A DNA stretch of 64,000 bases from Crocodylus rhombifer (Eukaryota > Chordata > Crocodylia > Crocodylidae). The DNA lies in contig JAVSML010024710.1 of assembly GCA_038503035.1 (NCBI GenBank), positions 434,001 through 498,000 on the forward strand, written 5' to 3'. The position numbers and the translations under genes are program-made. Within the stretch, counting starts at the first letter, position 1. Each line of letters begins with the position of its first letter. Positions 46,468 through 63,782 of the stretch are shown here, one piece after another. The notes below the pieces were generated by a model. It was given only the letters and a program-made list of their open reading frames with translations. It did no database searches and was not told the DNA's origin.

Positions 46468-46978
46468 GGATTTGAGTTTTTGAATAAAGCTGGGATTTGG
46501 GTTCAGCGTGACTTCGTGTGAAAAATAAAAATAAATTATACCAGATTACTAAAGTCAACTCACGAGCCTCTGATTAGAGGTGGGAACTACAACAGTAACA
46601 TATCTCAAAAATAGCAATATATTAGTTATGGGTTCACAGAGAACAAAATAGTTTATGAAGGTCTAGTTGGACTTTAGAATACAACAGAACAGGAAGAGAC
46701 CTAAATTTAACTGTATCTGGTTACCAAGCCAGGGTACTGCAGGGTTGGATTTCACTAAAGGAGCTCTCTCTGAGACTGAAATGCCTTGAAATACTAGAAC
46801 CCTGCCTTCTCCGAGTACTAATGAAACCCTCCTGCAGGCCTAAACTGAGACACTAGCCATTATGGAGAACTAGAGAGATGTCAGATGTTTAACTATTTGC
46901 CTTATATCGTAAGGCAACAGCCACTGCATTAACACAAACAAAGTATTTGCTAGTAGGTCATGACTACATCAAAAAAGA

Positions 46979-47420
46979 GCCACCCTTATGATCAGAGTCT
47001 TAAAAGGCAAGCCATATGAGGAAAGGCTGAGAGATCTGCGACTTTTCAGCGTGAGAAAAAGAAGGCTGAGGGTGGACCTGGTAGCAGCTTACTGCTGCAC
47101 TAGGGGAGTACATCAAGGGCTTGGTGAGCAACTGTTCACCAGGGCACCCTTTGCAAAAACCAAGAGTAATGGCCACAAACTCCTGTAAGATCGATTCAGG
47201 CTCAACATTAAGAAAAATTTCTTCACAGTCAGGGTGTCCAGACTCTGGAATAAGCTCCCTACAGAGGTGGTGCAATCACCTACCCTGGAAATCTTCAAGA
47301 GGAGATGAGAAAGTCACCTTGCTGGGGTCACCTGACCCCCATTTATCTTTCCTGCTTGGTGCAGAGGGCTGGACCCAATGATCTTTCGAGGTCCCTTCTG
47401 GCCTTATAATCTATGACTCA
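46979..47420 (+). mobile_element. CR1 LINE 3' fragment
   Basis: It encodes the end of the CR1 polyprotein with interruptions (EERLRDLRLFSVRKRRLRVDL, then NGHKLL) and ends GATCTTTCGAGGTCCCTTCTGG, then a TCTATGA terminal word. It is 5'-truncated and carries a few frame breaks. Confidence 0.9.
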
Positions 47421-48149
47421 TACCTAAAACATGCAAAACTTAACACACCACAGAGAATATAGAAAGGTTCACGGCATTCTTTACAGGAATCCTCTCTAAT
47501 ACTCCATTCTGTACAACTTTCAGTTCCATCTCCAGATACCAAAAATGTATCCTCAATTCAAACTGGCACTTCTATGCAGCACCTCAATAGTGATTCCATA
47601 GTGTTAGCAATGCCAGCTCTTTACTTGAACTACAAGAGTAACTGCTAGCTTCTATGAGTCATACCCACTATAAAATGACTGGACATACTTTCCAAATGTA
47701 GTACACGACAACTCGCTAAACAGTTATAGAAGGTTAGAGTTTATAAATCCTGGAGTCATTCTTTGGCTCTAAATGGGCAGTGTGGGGTAATGGCTAGAAA
47801 CATGAAAGCACATACCTAAAGATTTATTAAACAAAAAGGGTATGACTAAATGACTAATAATTTTATTTAGATTTTAGCACCATCTCTGCTGCTGTAACTT
47901 TTTTCCCCTCACTGATGCAAAGAAGAAACAGAAATGTTAATTCATACGTAAGTGGCTGTGTTCATGCTTTATGCACTGAAGAGGAGTAAAGTGTCTATCA
48001 GTATAAAAAATGGGTTATAGGTAAGATTTAAATTCATGGTTTCCAGTTCAGACAACTTTCTCCTAGTCTACAAAAGATTTGAAGCTTGTCCGATTTAGGT
48101 ACCCTCCGCTTCTTCCCCCTGCCCCTGGTACAGTCATCACAAATCCTAT

Positions 48150-48715
48150 GTTCATAGAATCATAGAAGTAGGGTCAGAAGGGACCTTGTAGATCTTCAAG
48201 TCTGACCCCCTGCCTGGGCAGGAGAAAAGACTGGACTCAAATGAGTCCAGCCAGGTAGTCATCAAACCTCTTCTTAAAGATCCCCAGGACAGGAGCCAGC
48301 ACCACTTCCCTAGGAAGTTGGTTCCAGCTCCTAGCCACCCTAACTGTGAAGAAGTTCTTGGGGATGTCTAATCTAAACCTACTCTCTAATAACTTGTGTC
48401 CATTGTTCCTTGTCATGCCAAGGGGCGCTAGGGGAATCAGTGTCTCCCCTAAACCCTTCTGGTCCCCCCTAGTGAGTTTATAGACAGTCACCAGGTCCCC
48501 CCTCAGCCTTCTCTTGTGAAGGCTTGAACAGGTTTAGGTCCCGCAGTCTTTCAATGTAGGGTCTGCCCTGTAGTCCCCAGATCATGTGGGTACCCCTCCT
48601 CTGGACCCTTTCAATGTTGTCCACATCCCTCCTGAAGTGGGGCGCACAGAACTGGACGCAGTACTCCAGCTGTGGCCTGACCAGCATCGCACAGAGGGGG
48701 AGGATCATGTTGATT
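48150..48715 (-). mobile_element. CR1 LINE 3' fragment
   Basis: On the minus strand it reads [29 protein letters not shown] and RLRDLNLFK in one frame, and after a frameshift near 48490 NGHKLLESRFRLDIPKNFF and WNQLPREVV. The 3' terminus lies at 48150 (inverted ATCATAGAA, then AGGGACCTTG). Confidence 0.92.
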
Positions 48716-49149
48716 ATAGTCCATTAAAAACTGCACTGAGGGTGAACAGCATCACAGTTTAAACCTATCGGCTTCATATGGACATTTAAAGGCAGTGATA
48801 TTTAAAACATAAGAATAAATGAGAAAAATACATTTTAATTTGTGTATTGGATTAACATGAGGCAAAAAAATCAGAGGCTAGAAGCTAATGTTTTGCCCAA
48901 AGGAATGCTTTAAAAATATTGTATGAAAGAGTATAGAAGCTATATATTTTCTGGGCGAAGGACAGCTTTTGTGTAATAGAATCACAAACTCCCAGAGGCT
49001 CCCTGGTTACACATCCAAGATAAGAAAGAAGACTGTTTAGCACCATCCTCCAGCTTCTTTCATAGGCAACAGCATACTTTATCAGATGCTATAAATAGAC
49101 TTGCAGAGAACAAAGGTACTAAATAGTAAGGAAAACATAATTTAAATAA

Positions 49150-49270
49150 TACCATATTCACTCAAATATAAGATGAGGATTTTTCTCCAGTCAACATGGT
49201 AGAAGCCCCTTGTCTTACATTTGCATACAAGGAAACTTAATTAAGTACAGTGTCTCTTTCTGAACTGCTC
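49150..49270. repeat. End fragment of the CCATATTTAC MITE family
   Basis: TACCATATTCACTCAAATAT followed by AAGATGAGGATTTTT is the inverted right end of the family seen at 27322 and 46467. The other end is not visible. Confidence 0.45.
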
Positions 49271-49696
49271 CTAAAAGCAGTATGTCCTCAATAATGGAAA
49301 CCAACTAAAAAGTTGATTAAAATGCAACTAACGCAAAATGTCTGGCCCACATTGGGCAAATATGCTGTTGGGAACTTTCTTTTTTATTTCATTTCCAAGG
49401 CCAACTCACTTCCAAATTAAGTTCCAAATTTAGACTAAGCAGAGCTCAATTGTTCAAGTCTGTGTGGCACTACCACCAGTAAATATCCGACCTCCCAGAC
49501 TCTTCAGTCTGGGACTTCAGACACTCCCAAATCCATGGCAGGCATTCTACATGTATTCCCCAAGCCCAGAGGCCTTGAAGTTCAGATGCACCCTAGTCTC
49601 ACTTGCCCCTAGCCAAAAGAATGAACAAGCAAGCTAGAGGGAAAGCCTGAGAACATCCCCCATCACCCTTTTTTTTTGTAAAAACGAATAAAAACA

Positions 49697-49698
<2 letters not shown>

Positions 49699-49732
<34 letters not shown>
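49699..49732. repeat. (AC)17 microsatellite
   Basis: A perfect AC run of 34 nt within the large ANKRD12 intron. Confidence 0.95.
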
Positions 49733-49734
<2 letters not shown>

Positions 49735-49889
49735 TATCTTTCCAATATTTAGACATGTACACCATTACAGTATACCCATTACAACATACACATCTGCACT
49801 CCTGTTACAATTCTCATACTCATGTTCCCATCCACATTCTCTTCACTGTTACAATTATGCTGGCCTGCCTCTGCCTTCTATTCCTTTCT

Positions 49890-51240
49890 TTAGTCTCTGG
49901 TCTGTATGTGTTTGCTGCTGCTCTCCTTGTTGCTGTCCTCACTGTCATCACCATCTCCTTTTCCTCTGCTGTCCTTGTTGTCTGATCCACTTTCGTCTTT
50001 GTTCTCCCTGACTTCTTCCACATTGTCACTGCTATCTTCCCTGGGGGGGTTGGCTTTAAACAGTCTGTGCCAATGGTTCCTCTGAGAGATGATCTTTGTC
50101 AACTCTTCACTGTCCTGTCCAATCATCTTCTGGTAGTACGTCTGCAGCTTGGTCAGTCCCATTTTAACACAGTCTTCAACAGACAGCTTTGTGTGTCAGT
50201 ATTTCAGCACATTCCTGATCTTCCATGGGGTCCTCTTGACCCAGGAGACAAACCAAACAAGGTGTAATGATGGATACACCTATTCTTTGGTTGGATGACC
50301 ATACAGCGCTGCCTCTCTGGTCATGGTTTTGACTCGTCACCACCCAGTGGAGCTGGTTTACTTTCTCCCACACTGCCTCAGTGTACATGCAGAACTATAG
50401 GAGGTGGTCAATGGTATCTGCTTTCCAGGGGCAGGTTTCCTTGGTGCAGTTGGATTGGCTTCTCTGGCCTTCTCCGCATCTCAGAGCCTGCATGGGGAAT
50501 GCCTGGTGGACTACTTGCCAGTTCAAGTCTTTGTGGTCTTTCAGTAGGCCCTCGTGGAAGATTCACACCCACATGACCTGGCAGCCATCACCAGGAAGCA
50601 GGTCCACGGTCAACAGTCCGTCGTTGTCTCTGACAGCCTCCTGCAACTTCTGGTACCTAGTTACGGTTGCAGGCACTTCTTTGAACAGGTCATACTTACT
50701 TCAGAAAATGTCCAAGACTTTGTAGAACCATAACTGCTCCATGGTTTCCTGTTGGGCAGCATGTACATGTGCCACTGTCTCAGCAGATGCCCTGAATAGT
50801 ATTTGACAAAGCAGTCTATTTTTGTTTCTGGACTGGTTGCCAGTTTGCAGATGTGGCTTCTACACTGCCCAGTCCAGCACCATAAATTGTGCGAGTGCAA
50901 CCCATCTGAATAAATAACATAGAAGTTCCAACTGCATTCAGTCCCCCTCAGTGGCAACTCTTTTCAAGTCATGGTGAGCCACCACACTCAATAGATTTTG
51001 ACTTCCTCGTCACTCCCACAAATGATCTATGCTTTTCTATCGTATTTCAATGACTCCTGTTTCTCCATTAGTCTTGAATATCTGGCAAACATCACCAAAC
51101 AGGGCCCCAAAACGTTCTCCTAGAACCCCTATCTCGCACCCTCTCAGCATATTCCATACGATTACTGTGGTCCTGCCCTTCATGAGGTGAAGCCAGATCT
51201 ACATACAAGTTTTTGGAGGATCCTAGGACTTCTAGCAAGA
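49890..51240 (-). pseudogene. Decayed non-LTR retrotransposon, possible Tx1-type ORF2 end
   Basis: Minus-strand fragments in several frames read in order as GRTTVIVWNMLRG (51.17 kb), FYVIYSDGLHSHN (50.92 kb), NWQVVHQAFPMQALRCGEGQ (50.52 kb), CPWKADTIDHLL (50.43 kb), YTEAVWEKV (50.37 kb) and GLTKLQTYYQKMI (50.16 kb), then a Ser/Asp/Glu-rich tail. The NWQ-x-HQA-x-P...C-x-x...DTIDHLL...VW pattern resembles the C-terminal cysteine/histidine region of Tx1-like LINE ORF2 proteins. Many stops and frameshifts make it non-functional. Clade assignment is inference from motif resemblance. Confidence 0.45.
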
Positions 51241-54200
51241 ACACCTGGTTTCAGTCATGATGAGGGGGCTAATTAACACAATCTATTTTTTAGTGGGGGA
51301 GGACATTTGGAGTACACACACATACTAACCAGTGCTGAGCTGTAGAATCACGATAGCTTGAAACACTGTTGACTCTGCTGGGGCCCAGCCCAATGAACTA
51401 TATGGTAAAACATGAATCTTTTGGCTTTGGACTAATATCATGCAGCTTGTATTATACATAAGTAGGTGCTAAAGTGCTGCTTAAAAGTGTGCTTATGGAG
51501 TACCTGTGCTAAAACTTGGAACAGTTTTTAAAAAAAGGTAAAATGCATTAATTGTAGATTAACTAAGTCTACTTTTATTATATATAAATTGCTATAGCTA
51601 TATTTATTTCAAAGTCAATTTTTTCAAGTTTGCTCCTCACTTCCATGTGCTCAGGGAAAGCAGGGCCTGACAGTAACGGTGGTGGAGGACCACTCAGCAG
51701 GGGAAAGTTGGGGTGGCATAAGGCAAAGGGACTACCTGATCCCCCATATTTATTGTAATTATTTGAGTTTTGTCTTGAGTTGTCCCCTTCCCACTGAAAC
51801 AGCTGGGAAAATAAATCCAGGTAATGGGACAAGAATCCAGTCTCTGTTGAGACCACACTTATATAATCCAGTCTGTGGATGGATTTTTTGTTCCACAATT
51901 TCATATACAAGGTGGGTTTTAATCATCTAGAGGCTGGATTATGTTAAGTATGGTCTCAACAGAGCCTGGATTTCATTGCCATCTCTGTTCAGTGAATAGT
52001 CCCATTCCTTAGAACTGGGAAAGGGCTCATCCAGGTTAGATGCTATGAATAAAATCTCTTGAAGTATTAAGGTTCTGAAAAAGAGAAGGAAAATGTGTGG
52101 TGGGTTAACAGTGGGAGTTCCTGTGCCTGTCCCTATCCTATTGGGACAGATACAGAAGACTACGAGAATAAAAGTACAGCCTTCTACATGAGGCCTAGTT
52201 CAGCAGCAAGTGAGCCCATTAGCAGACAGAGATTCCTACAAATTCAACTCTTCTCCATCCGAGTCTTACTGAAAGATAAACTGAGAAGCCTTAGGAGATT
52301 GGGGCAGAATTTGAAAAGCCAACTGCTCATTATCATGTTTCCTACCTTACAAGATCTATGTCTCTAGTGTGAGGAATCCCGTACAGACTGGGAGCTTCTT
52401 TGTGGAAATAGGGATGGGCCCAGTTGAACTTTTTGTTGCCAAGGGTAGAAGATGCCTGAACAGCAGAAAGGACTCTATTATCAATAGCTACAATATTTTT
52501 TTGCATACCACATGCCCCCATATAAGACATGTACCTCGTTTTTGGGATAGCAGAATGAATTTAAAAAAAAAGTAATATATTTTAATTATGATCCGATACA
52601 GCAGGGACAGAGCCTAATCTTCAGCTCATTCAGCCATGCCTTTCCTACTCAGGCAACAGCTTCAGTTTTAACTTTCAGAGCTGAACTGTCAGCCATAAGC
52701 TGAAACTGTAGGCACTGCTGCAGACTGGATACCATGGGCAGATCTACTCTGCATGTATTCTTTCACCTCTTCTGACGATATCAACAAGGAACTGTGCTTG
52801 CTCTTTCTCCAGCAGCGGTAAATTAACACGAGAGAAATAACCTAAATCAAATAACTGGGTCTAAAATGGAACAAAGAGTATCCTGGATTAAATAATGGAA
52901 GTCATCCATCAGTAACTACTGATCTTCAAAAATTGTTTCCATCTTCAGAGAACTTTCCAAGCTGTGTCTGCGGGGAAAGGATATTCATATGTCCAGTGAG
53001 TCATCAAATCCTTGGATCTAAAGCTACTCAAGAAAGTGTACTTGCCTCTGTTTATTTTCCTGAACCACATGGTCTGAATTACACAGAGAACTCCCAAGGC
53101 AGAGGGAAAGGTGGACAGGAAGGATAAATACATCTCCGCAACTCATGAAGAACACGGAAGTTGCCAATGAATAACCCCTCTTTCTTCTTTCATTGTCAAC
53201 ATGCATTCCTACCCAATCCTTTTTGAATTTAGATTCTAAATTTAGTGATTTTTCAAACAGGGATGCCACTACATTTTAAAAAAAAAGTTATGAAGAGGTA
53301 CCTTAAGGCTAAAAAGTTGAGAAACTCTGCTGTAGAATGTGAGAATGATAGCTGGATAGATTTTTAAGGATGCCAGAATGAGACTTTCAGAAACACAAGA
53401 AGTGCAATTTACCAGAGATCCCTGCCGTGAAAGGAATAAGATGCTTTCCCTTGAGTCAGGTGAAAAATATCTTCTACTTTTGAGCATATCACTTCAGGGG
53501 GTCTTTGAGGTCTTTAGTGCCAGACCAAGATTTATATTCTTCTCTTCTCCTTAGAAGGGACAACAATCAGTGCAGAATCATGTGCTAAAAACAGTAAAGA
53601 GAAGAAGCTTGCACTGACTTTTCAACAGCCCTAGCGGTCACCTGCTCTGTCTCTAGTTCAGGTTCTTCTTCATGGAAAAAACTGAGGCATACATGTGTCC
53701 TCTTAAGGGACCTAGAAGGGACTTTACCAGGCAGACGCTGCTATTGAAAGCATTGTATTAAATCTTCTCCGATTCCTCTCCATGTGGTAAAGCTGTCACA
53801 GACCCCACTGGAGCCCAATGCCAATGCCAGTGCTGCTTCTGGAGCAGATGAGTCAGCCCACTAAATTGTTTTGTTGCACGAAAAAGATTTTTCCAATAAT
53901 ACACAGAACTGTGATCTTCTGGAGGCTTAGCAGCCTTCAGACACCCCCTTCCCCCATATCAGTTGAGAGCCACAGCAGATCTGTGGGATAATTGCCTTAG
54001 GCATACTAGGTCAGGAAATACTTTTCCCAGGGGGAAAAAAAAATTTAAAAAAATAAAGCAATGTATGTGGAAAGTGCCAGAAATTTGGGGAATTTCTTGA
54101 CGCCCTTTCATGGTTCTGGCATAGGCAAATGCCAGGACTGAAGCCAAGCTCTGACACTTTATATTACCTACACAAAAATGTAAAAAAAAGAACTGACTAC

Positions 54201-54317
54201 AAATTGCGCTAGTTAAGCCTAACTAGGAAAACAAGCACACAGTATAGTGCTGCTTCTGCTCTCCTTGTAATAGGAAAAGAAATGAGATGGTGAAGATGTG
54301 TACTTCCTTCTACAGAC

Positions 54318-54600
54318 TTAGGCTGCCTACAGGTGCGTTGGTTTACATACTATTTAGAACATGTCAGAACAGACTCTGGGTTGCCTCACCATTGTGTATT
54401 AAGCCCCCCCCCCCCCATTTTTAAATCCCCACAGGGGTGCTTTAATTAAAGCTCATCAAATGAGTTTTAAAGTGCCCCCTGTGGCCATTTTAAAATGTGG
54501 GGGTTAATACATGTGACTGTTCTAATTAGGGCAGCCATCAGGGAACCACACATTAAAATGGCCCCTCCCCACCCTTAAGCATACGTATAGGAACCCTTAG
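54318..54600. mobile_element. MITE-like element with TTAGGCTGCCTACAGG end
   Basis: The left end TTAGGCTGCCTACAGGTGCG and the inverted right end CTAAGGGTTCCTATACGTATG are similar. It contains a poly-C run (about 54404-54416) and inverted TTTAAAATGG/CCATTTTAAA words. No target duplication was found. Confidence 0.5.
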
Positions 54601-55062
54601 GTGCTGAACATGACACTTCAGAGAAATCCACATGTATCCCCTTGCCCCCAAAATTACAATTCTGAATCAACTTCCTACAACATCATTGTGAGGTCAACTG
54701 TACCAAGAGTAGGAATACAGAGGTACTTGAAAAAGTAAATGAGATCTCTGCTAGAATAAATTCTCAAGAAGGGCTTTTATATTACAGAACACTTTCAACT
54801 GCATGAAAAACATTTGCTTATTTATCTTTTATACTATACATCTTTCACATATCACTGCTTGTCTTCTATAATGATGATTATAATACCTACTGCTCCTGCC
54901 TAGTGTAAAGGGAAAGCATACAAAACTTACATGAACTCACACTAGTCAACATTAGTACACTAGTCAGTGCGCGTCTTTCAGCATGCAGACTCTGCCCAAC
55001 ATACCAAACTAGGGGTAAAATATTCAGAAGCCTTCAAGTGAATGGGAAGAATATGAATGTTA

Positions 55063-59868
<4,806 letters not shown>

Positions 59869-60257
59869 TTAGTTAAGGACAAAATATTTCAGTTTACAGA
59901 TAAATAACAGTATTATTAAAGGGCAAAACAAAACAGCACTTAAGACTTCACCATAATTATTTCAGTGCTGTCACACAATGTACTACTCTAGGCCAAGGTT
60001 TTTAAACTAGGTGTTTGCCATCACTGGTCTAGTTCAGTGCTGCTTTGTCTCCAGCATGCAGGCTTCATAAGGCCTGCAAGGGCCATGTCATTTAATGTCA
60101 TTCACCCCAGAGGGCCAGAAATTTGGTGGTGGGAAGTAGTGGCAGAGTTAACTACCACTCCTCTGTTGTCAAATTTCTGGGCCCAGGGGGAGCCCTGTGG
60201 GCCACATGTGGCCCTGTGTGTTAAGATGGGCTGGTGTGGGTTGCTCTGCAACTGGAT

Positions 60258-60640
60258 CATAGAATCATAGAAAATTAAGGTTGGAAGGGAATTCAGGAGT
60301 TCATCCAGTCCAACCCCCTGTTCAAAGCGGACCATCCCCAACTAGATCATTCTAGCCAGGGCTTTGTTGAGTCAGGCCTTAAAAACCTCCAAGGATGGAG
60401 ATCCCACCACCTCTCTAGGTAACCCATTCCAGTGCTTCACCACCCTCCTAGCGAAAAAATGTTTCCTAATATCCAACCTAAGCCTCCCTTCTGCAACTTG
60501 AGACCATTGCTCCTTGTTCCATCATCTACCACCACTCAAAACAGTCTAACTGCATCCTCCTTGGAATTAACCTTCAGGTAGTTAAAGACTGCTATCAAAT
60601 CGCACCTAATTGTGCAGGTTCAGGCCAATAACCTTTTTCA
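60258..60640 (-). mobile_element. CR1 LINE 3' fragment
   Basis: On the plus strand it opens AATCATAGAATCATAGAAAA and GGTTGGAAGGGAATTCAGGA, the inverted CR1 3' end, and continues with TCCAACCCCCTG, CTCCAAGGATGGAGATCCCA and CCAACCTAAGCCTCCC. It is typical of older bird/crocodilian-type CR1 subfamilies, 5'-truncated at about 60.64 kb. Confidence 0.88.
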
Positions 60641-61547
60641 CCAGCTGTTGAGATTTTTCTCAAAAAGCATCAATGGGAATAGGGAGCTTTTTTGAGAGAA
60701 TTATCCACTGGAACTCTGAGAACCTATCTATCCCATCACTCATCATATCATGACTTGGCACAACCAGTCACTGCAGTATAAATGTACAGGCTAATAATTC
60801 AGAGGCTGCTGTTATTTGAAGGACTGAACTATGTGCAAATGTTTTAACTGCCCCTTATATTCATTTTTAGTGTATGTTAGATGTTAACTTATGAAAACCT
60901 GTAACTGAAAATCAGAAAAAGTTTTTGACATTAGTTCTAAAAACCTGCGACGTTGATGCTCTCTATAAAGCCCAAGTTAAATTTCATTTCACAACAGCCT
61001 ACCTGGTGTGGAGAAGAGAATTTTAACATTCTATTCCTTTTATGCTGTAGGTTCATACTTTATATGCACATTAAAGAAATGACAAGTGCTTTTCCAGGAA
61101 GTTTATAATCTAAGTTAGAAATAATGCAGCAACAGAACACAAAAACTATGGCATGGAAGTAGAGACAAGAGAGAACCATGTCAAAGGAATGCTTATTATA
61201 TAAACATCTTGTCAGTTACTCTTATAGAAGTTAAATATATTACAATGTAGGAATGTCCACTGGTGTAACTAAGTCTTAAAACTAAGGTTCACACTTCGTG
61301 TCTCAAAAGACCCCCAAAAAATTAAAGAAGCTAGTTTTGGATAAAATGGAGAAAGTAATTAATTAGAGGGATCTCAAATGGCTAAAACAGCTACAGCTGA
61401 AAGACTTCCTTAAGTCTTGCTGAAATAACTGCATTTAAACAAAAGCAATTAAAATAAACTGACAAAAATCCATAGTGGAAAAAATATCAGACTCTTTATG
61501 TGACTATTAACTAAAATACATAGCTAATTATATAATTTATCAAAACA

Positions 61548-61601
61548 CTGCTTTAAGTCATTTCTAATACATCGAAATGAAAGAGAAATGACTTAAAGCA
61601 G
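61548..61601. repeat. Short perfect inverted repeat (16-bp arms)
   Basis: CTGCTTTAAGTCATTT (61548-61563) and AAATGACTTAAAGCAG (61586-61601) are perfect reverse complements separated by 22 nt. A further ATGACTTAAAGCCAC lies at about 61621. Function is unknown. Confidence 0.7.
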
Positions 61602-62184
61602 TTAGTGGCCACTTAAATGCAATGACTTAAAGCCACTATTATCTTGCCACCCAATTATATACTGCATTTTTTCACTCCTCTTCCTACAGGAGATACCCAT
61701 GTCCATCTGGGAATGTTAATTTCTGGGAATATTAATCAAATACTCAATTCCAGTATACAGTATAACCTGGATTCTTTTCCATGGTTAGGTTCCTAATACC
61801 TCTACAATTACAAGAGCTTGAAAACTGTCTGGAATTATATACAGCAAGAGCAGGTCTCCTGTGGATATATACCAATCAGCTGTTCACAGAAGCCTTTACT
61901 TCAAAGGGCACCGCTTCTCTAATCAGCTGTGCAGGACCACTGATGAACTCCAGCTGACTGGAGCTCACCCTCTATTAAAGGCCAAGTGAGACGCTCTTTG
62001 TAAAGTAGCAGCTAAGTGTCTCATTCTTAATTCAATGACCCACTGCAAATTAAGCACGGTGCAAAACATCTGTATATGAAAAGTCCAGGTCTTGATTACT
62101 ATCATTTTCCCTGAGACTTGGAAAGTATAATATAGTACTCTGGTAGCAAATTACTTTCAAAACCCATGAATCTCAGTAATGCAT

Positions 62185-63296
62185 TGTGACAAGGAGCCAG
62201 ATGCCCCTGTCACTTTAAGTAAAGAGTGCAGGAGGCCACGCCTGCTATGTGAGGCTGCAGCAGAGGAGCACAGGCTGGTCATTAGGCAAAGGGGAAACCC
62301 AGGTGTGTGGCTGGGGGAGCTACATGACTGAAAGGAGTGGGGCTTAGAGGCATATAAGCCCAGGGCTAAAAGAACCAGTCTGGCAAGCACCCAATCACTC
62401 ATGACTGCTGGGAGGTGAGAGCCCAAAGGGAGGTAGGGCTTACAGGGTGGCATAAACCCAGAGTGCGGGAGACTTTTTGTTAAAAGTGGTTATTTGTATT
62501 CGCGTTGTGTTTAAGTTGATACCAGAAGACCAGAATGTGGCTATGGGGGCAGCATGGAGGCCATAGGGGCACCTCAAAAGCACCCTGCATAGAGCCTTGT
62601 AGAGGTCTGGGACCATAAGAGGGATGGCTTGGCAGCAAGAGAACAGCCTTTCTTGAGTGAGGGTCCCAAGGGGCTGGGTGCTGTGCAATCAGCCTTGCTC
62701 AGGGGGCTGAGAAAAAAAGAGCAGCCTTGTCTGGGTCCAGGACTCCAGTGTGCCCCAGGGCCAGAGAAGTGTGAGACAAGGGCCAGGGCCTGAGAAGGGT
62801 GAGACCAGAGCCAGGGCCCAGAAGCAAAGGTCTGGGGCAGTGGACCTACGTTGAGGGGTGCACACCCAGAGAAAAAGGTTCCGAAGCCAGGAATGCTGAA
62901 ACCCCCACAAAGGTTTGAGGTCTAAGGGGACCAAGTATTGTCGTAAGGCCAAGGGGACCCTCCAAATTGTTCAATTACTGTCTGCAAAGCATGGGCATGA
63001 CTACAGGGGAGGACGGAGGCCACAAATGCAGCCCAAAAGGTGTCTGGTGCCCCAAGACACTGCAGGGCCAAGTCTGCTACAGTTTAGTGCCCTAAGGGCA
63101 AACCTGAGGCTGACTGGTTGAGGACTTAGGTCTCACTTTGGGACCATGGGACAGCCTCCTTATACTATTTAAGATGCATCAAGGCATGGCAGGCTTGGTT
63201 AAAGAGGAAGGGTACTCTAAGGAGCCAGAGGGGGGTAGGAGTCACTAGGTCACCATAGGGCATCACAACCACCCTTTGGGCCAAGACCTTGTTACA
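62185..63296 (+). repeat. Candidate long terminal repeat or LTR-element remnant (1.1 kb)
   Basis: It begins TGTGACAAGG and ends CCTTGTTACA, so it follows the TG...CA rule with a short inverted terminal match. A TATA-like CATATAAG lies at about 62350. It is GC-rich and has no recognised coding frame. Flanking bases do not form a clear duplication, so boundaries and class are uncertain. Confidence 0.45.
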
Positions 63297-63565
63297 TACA
63301 TTCAACATTTTACACCACCGTTTAATCCTCAAATGGTTCTTTCTAACTTAGAAAGTTACTTGTTCAGAGCTTGCACAAGGCATATTCTTGTCACCAGTGT
63401 GACTAAAGGCCACATTTCAAGTCTCTTGAAAGCACGGGGGCATTAGGTTTGCTCAATGTTATTAGGCATAGGGTCTTTTTTTTTTTTTAGCATGGACAAA
63501 AATATAGTTTCCTCTACCTTGCTAAGAGAAACAACCAAACCATTAAAAAAAATAAGCACGTGTAG

Positions 63566-63752
63566 CAGGGGTGTGCAAAATGCGGCCTGGGGGCTGGAAA
63601 CAGCCCACCTGGCCATTCTGTTCAGCCCACAGGGCCCCTAAAAAATTTAGAAAATTAATATTAATCTGCCCTGAGCTGCCTGTCATGCAGCTCTCGACGG
63701 CTTGCCGAAACTCAGTAAGCGGCCCTCTGCCCAAAATAATTGCCCGTCCCTA
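63566..63752. mobile_element. Short hAT-type element with 8-bp target duplication
   Basis: The left end CAGGGGTGTGCAAAATGCGG and the inverted right end TAGGGACGGGCAATTATTTT are related. Flanking octamers ACGTGTAG (63558-63565) and AAGTGTAG (63753-63760) match at seven of eight. Length is 187 bp, and the hAT assignment rests on the CAGGGGT start and the octamer. Confidence 0.7.
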
Positions 63753-63782
63753 AAGTGTAGATATACAACATGGACTAATTAA

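Noticed and set aside
49755..49985. 76-codon plus-strand ORF with two hydrophobic stretches
   Set aside because: Antisense of the acidic/serine-rich tail of the decayed LINE; no other support.
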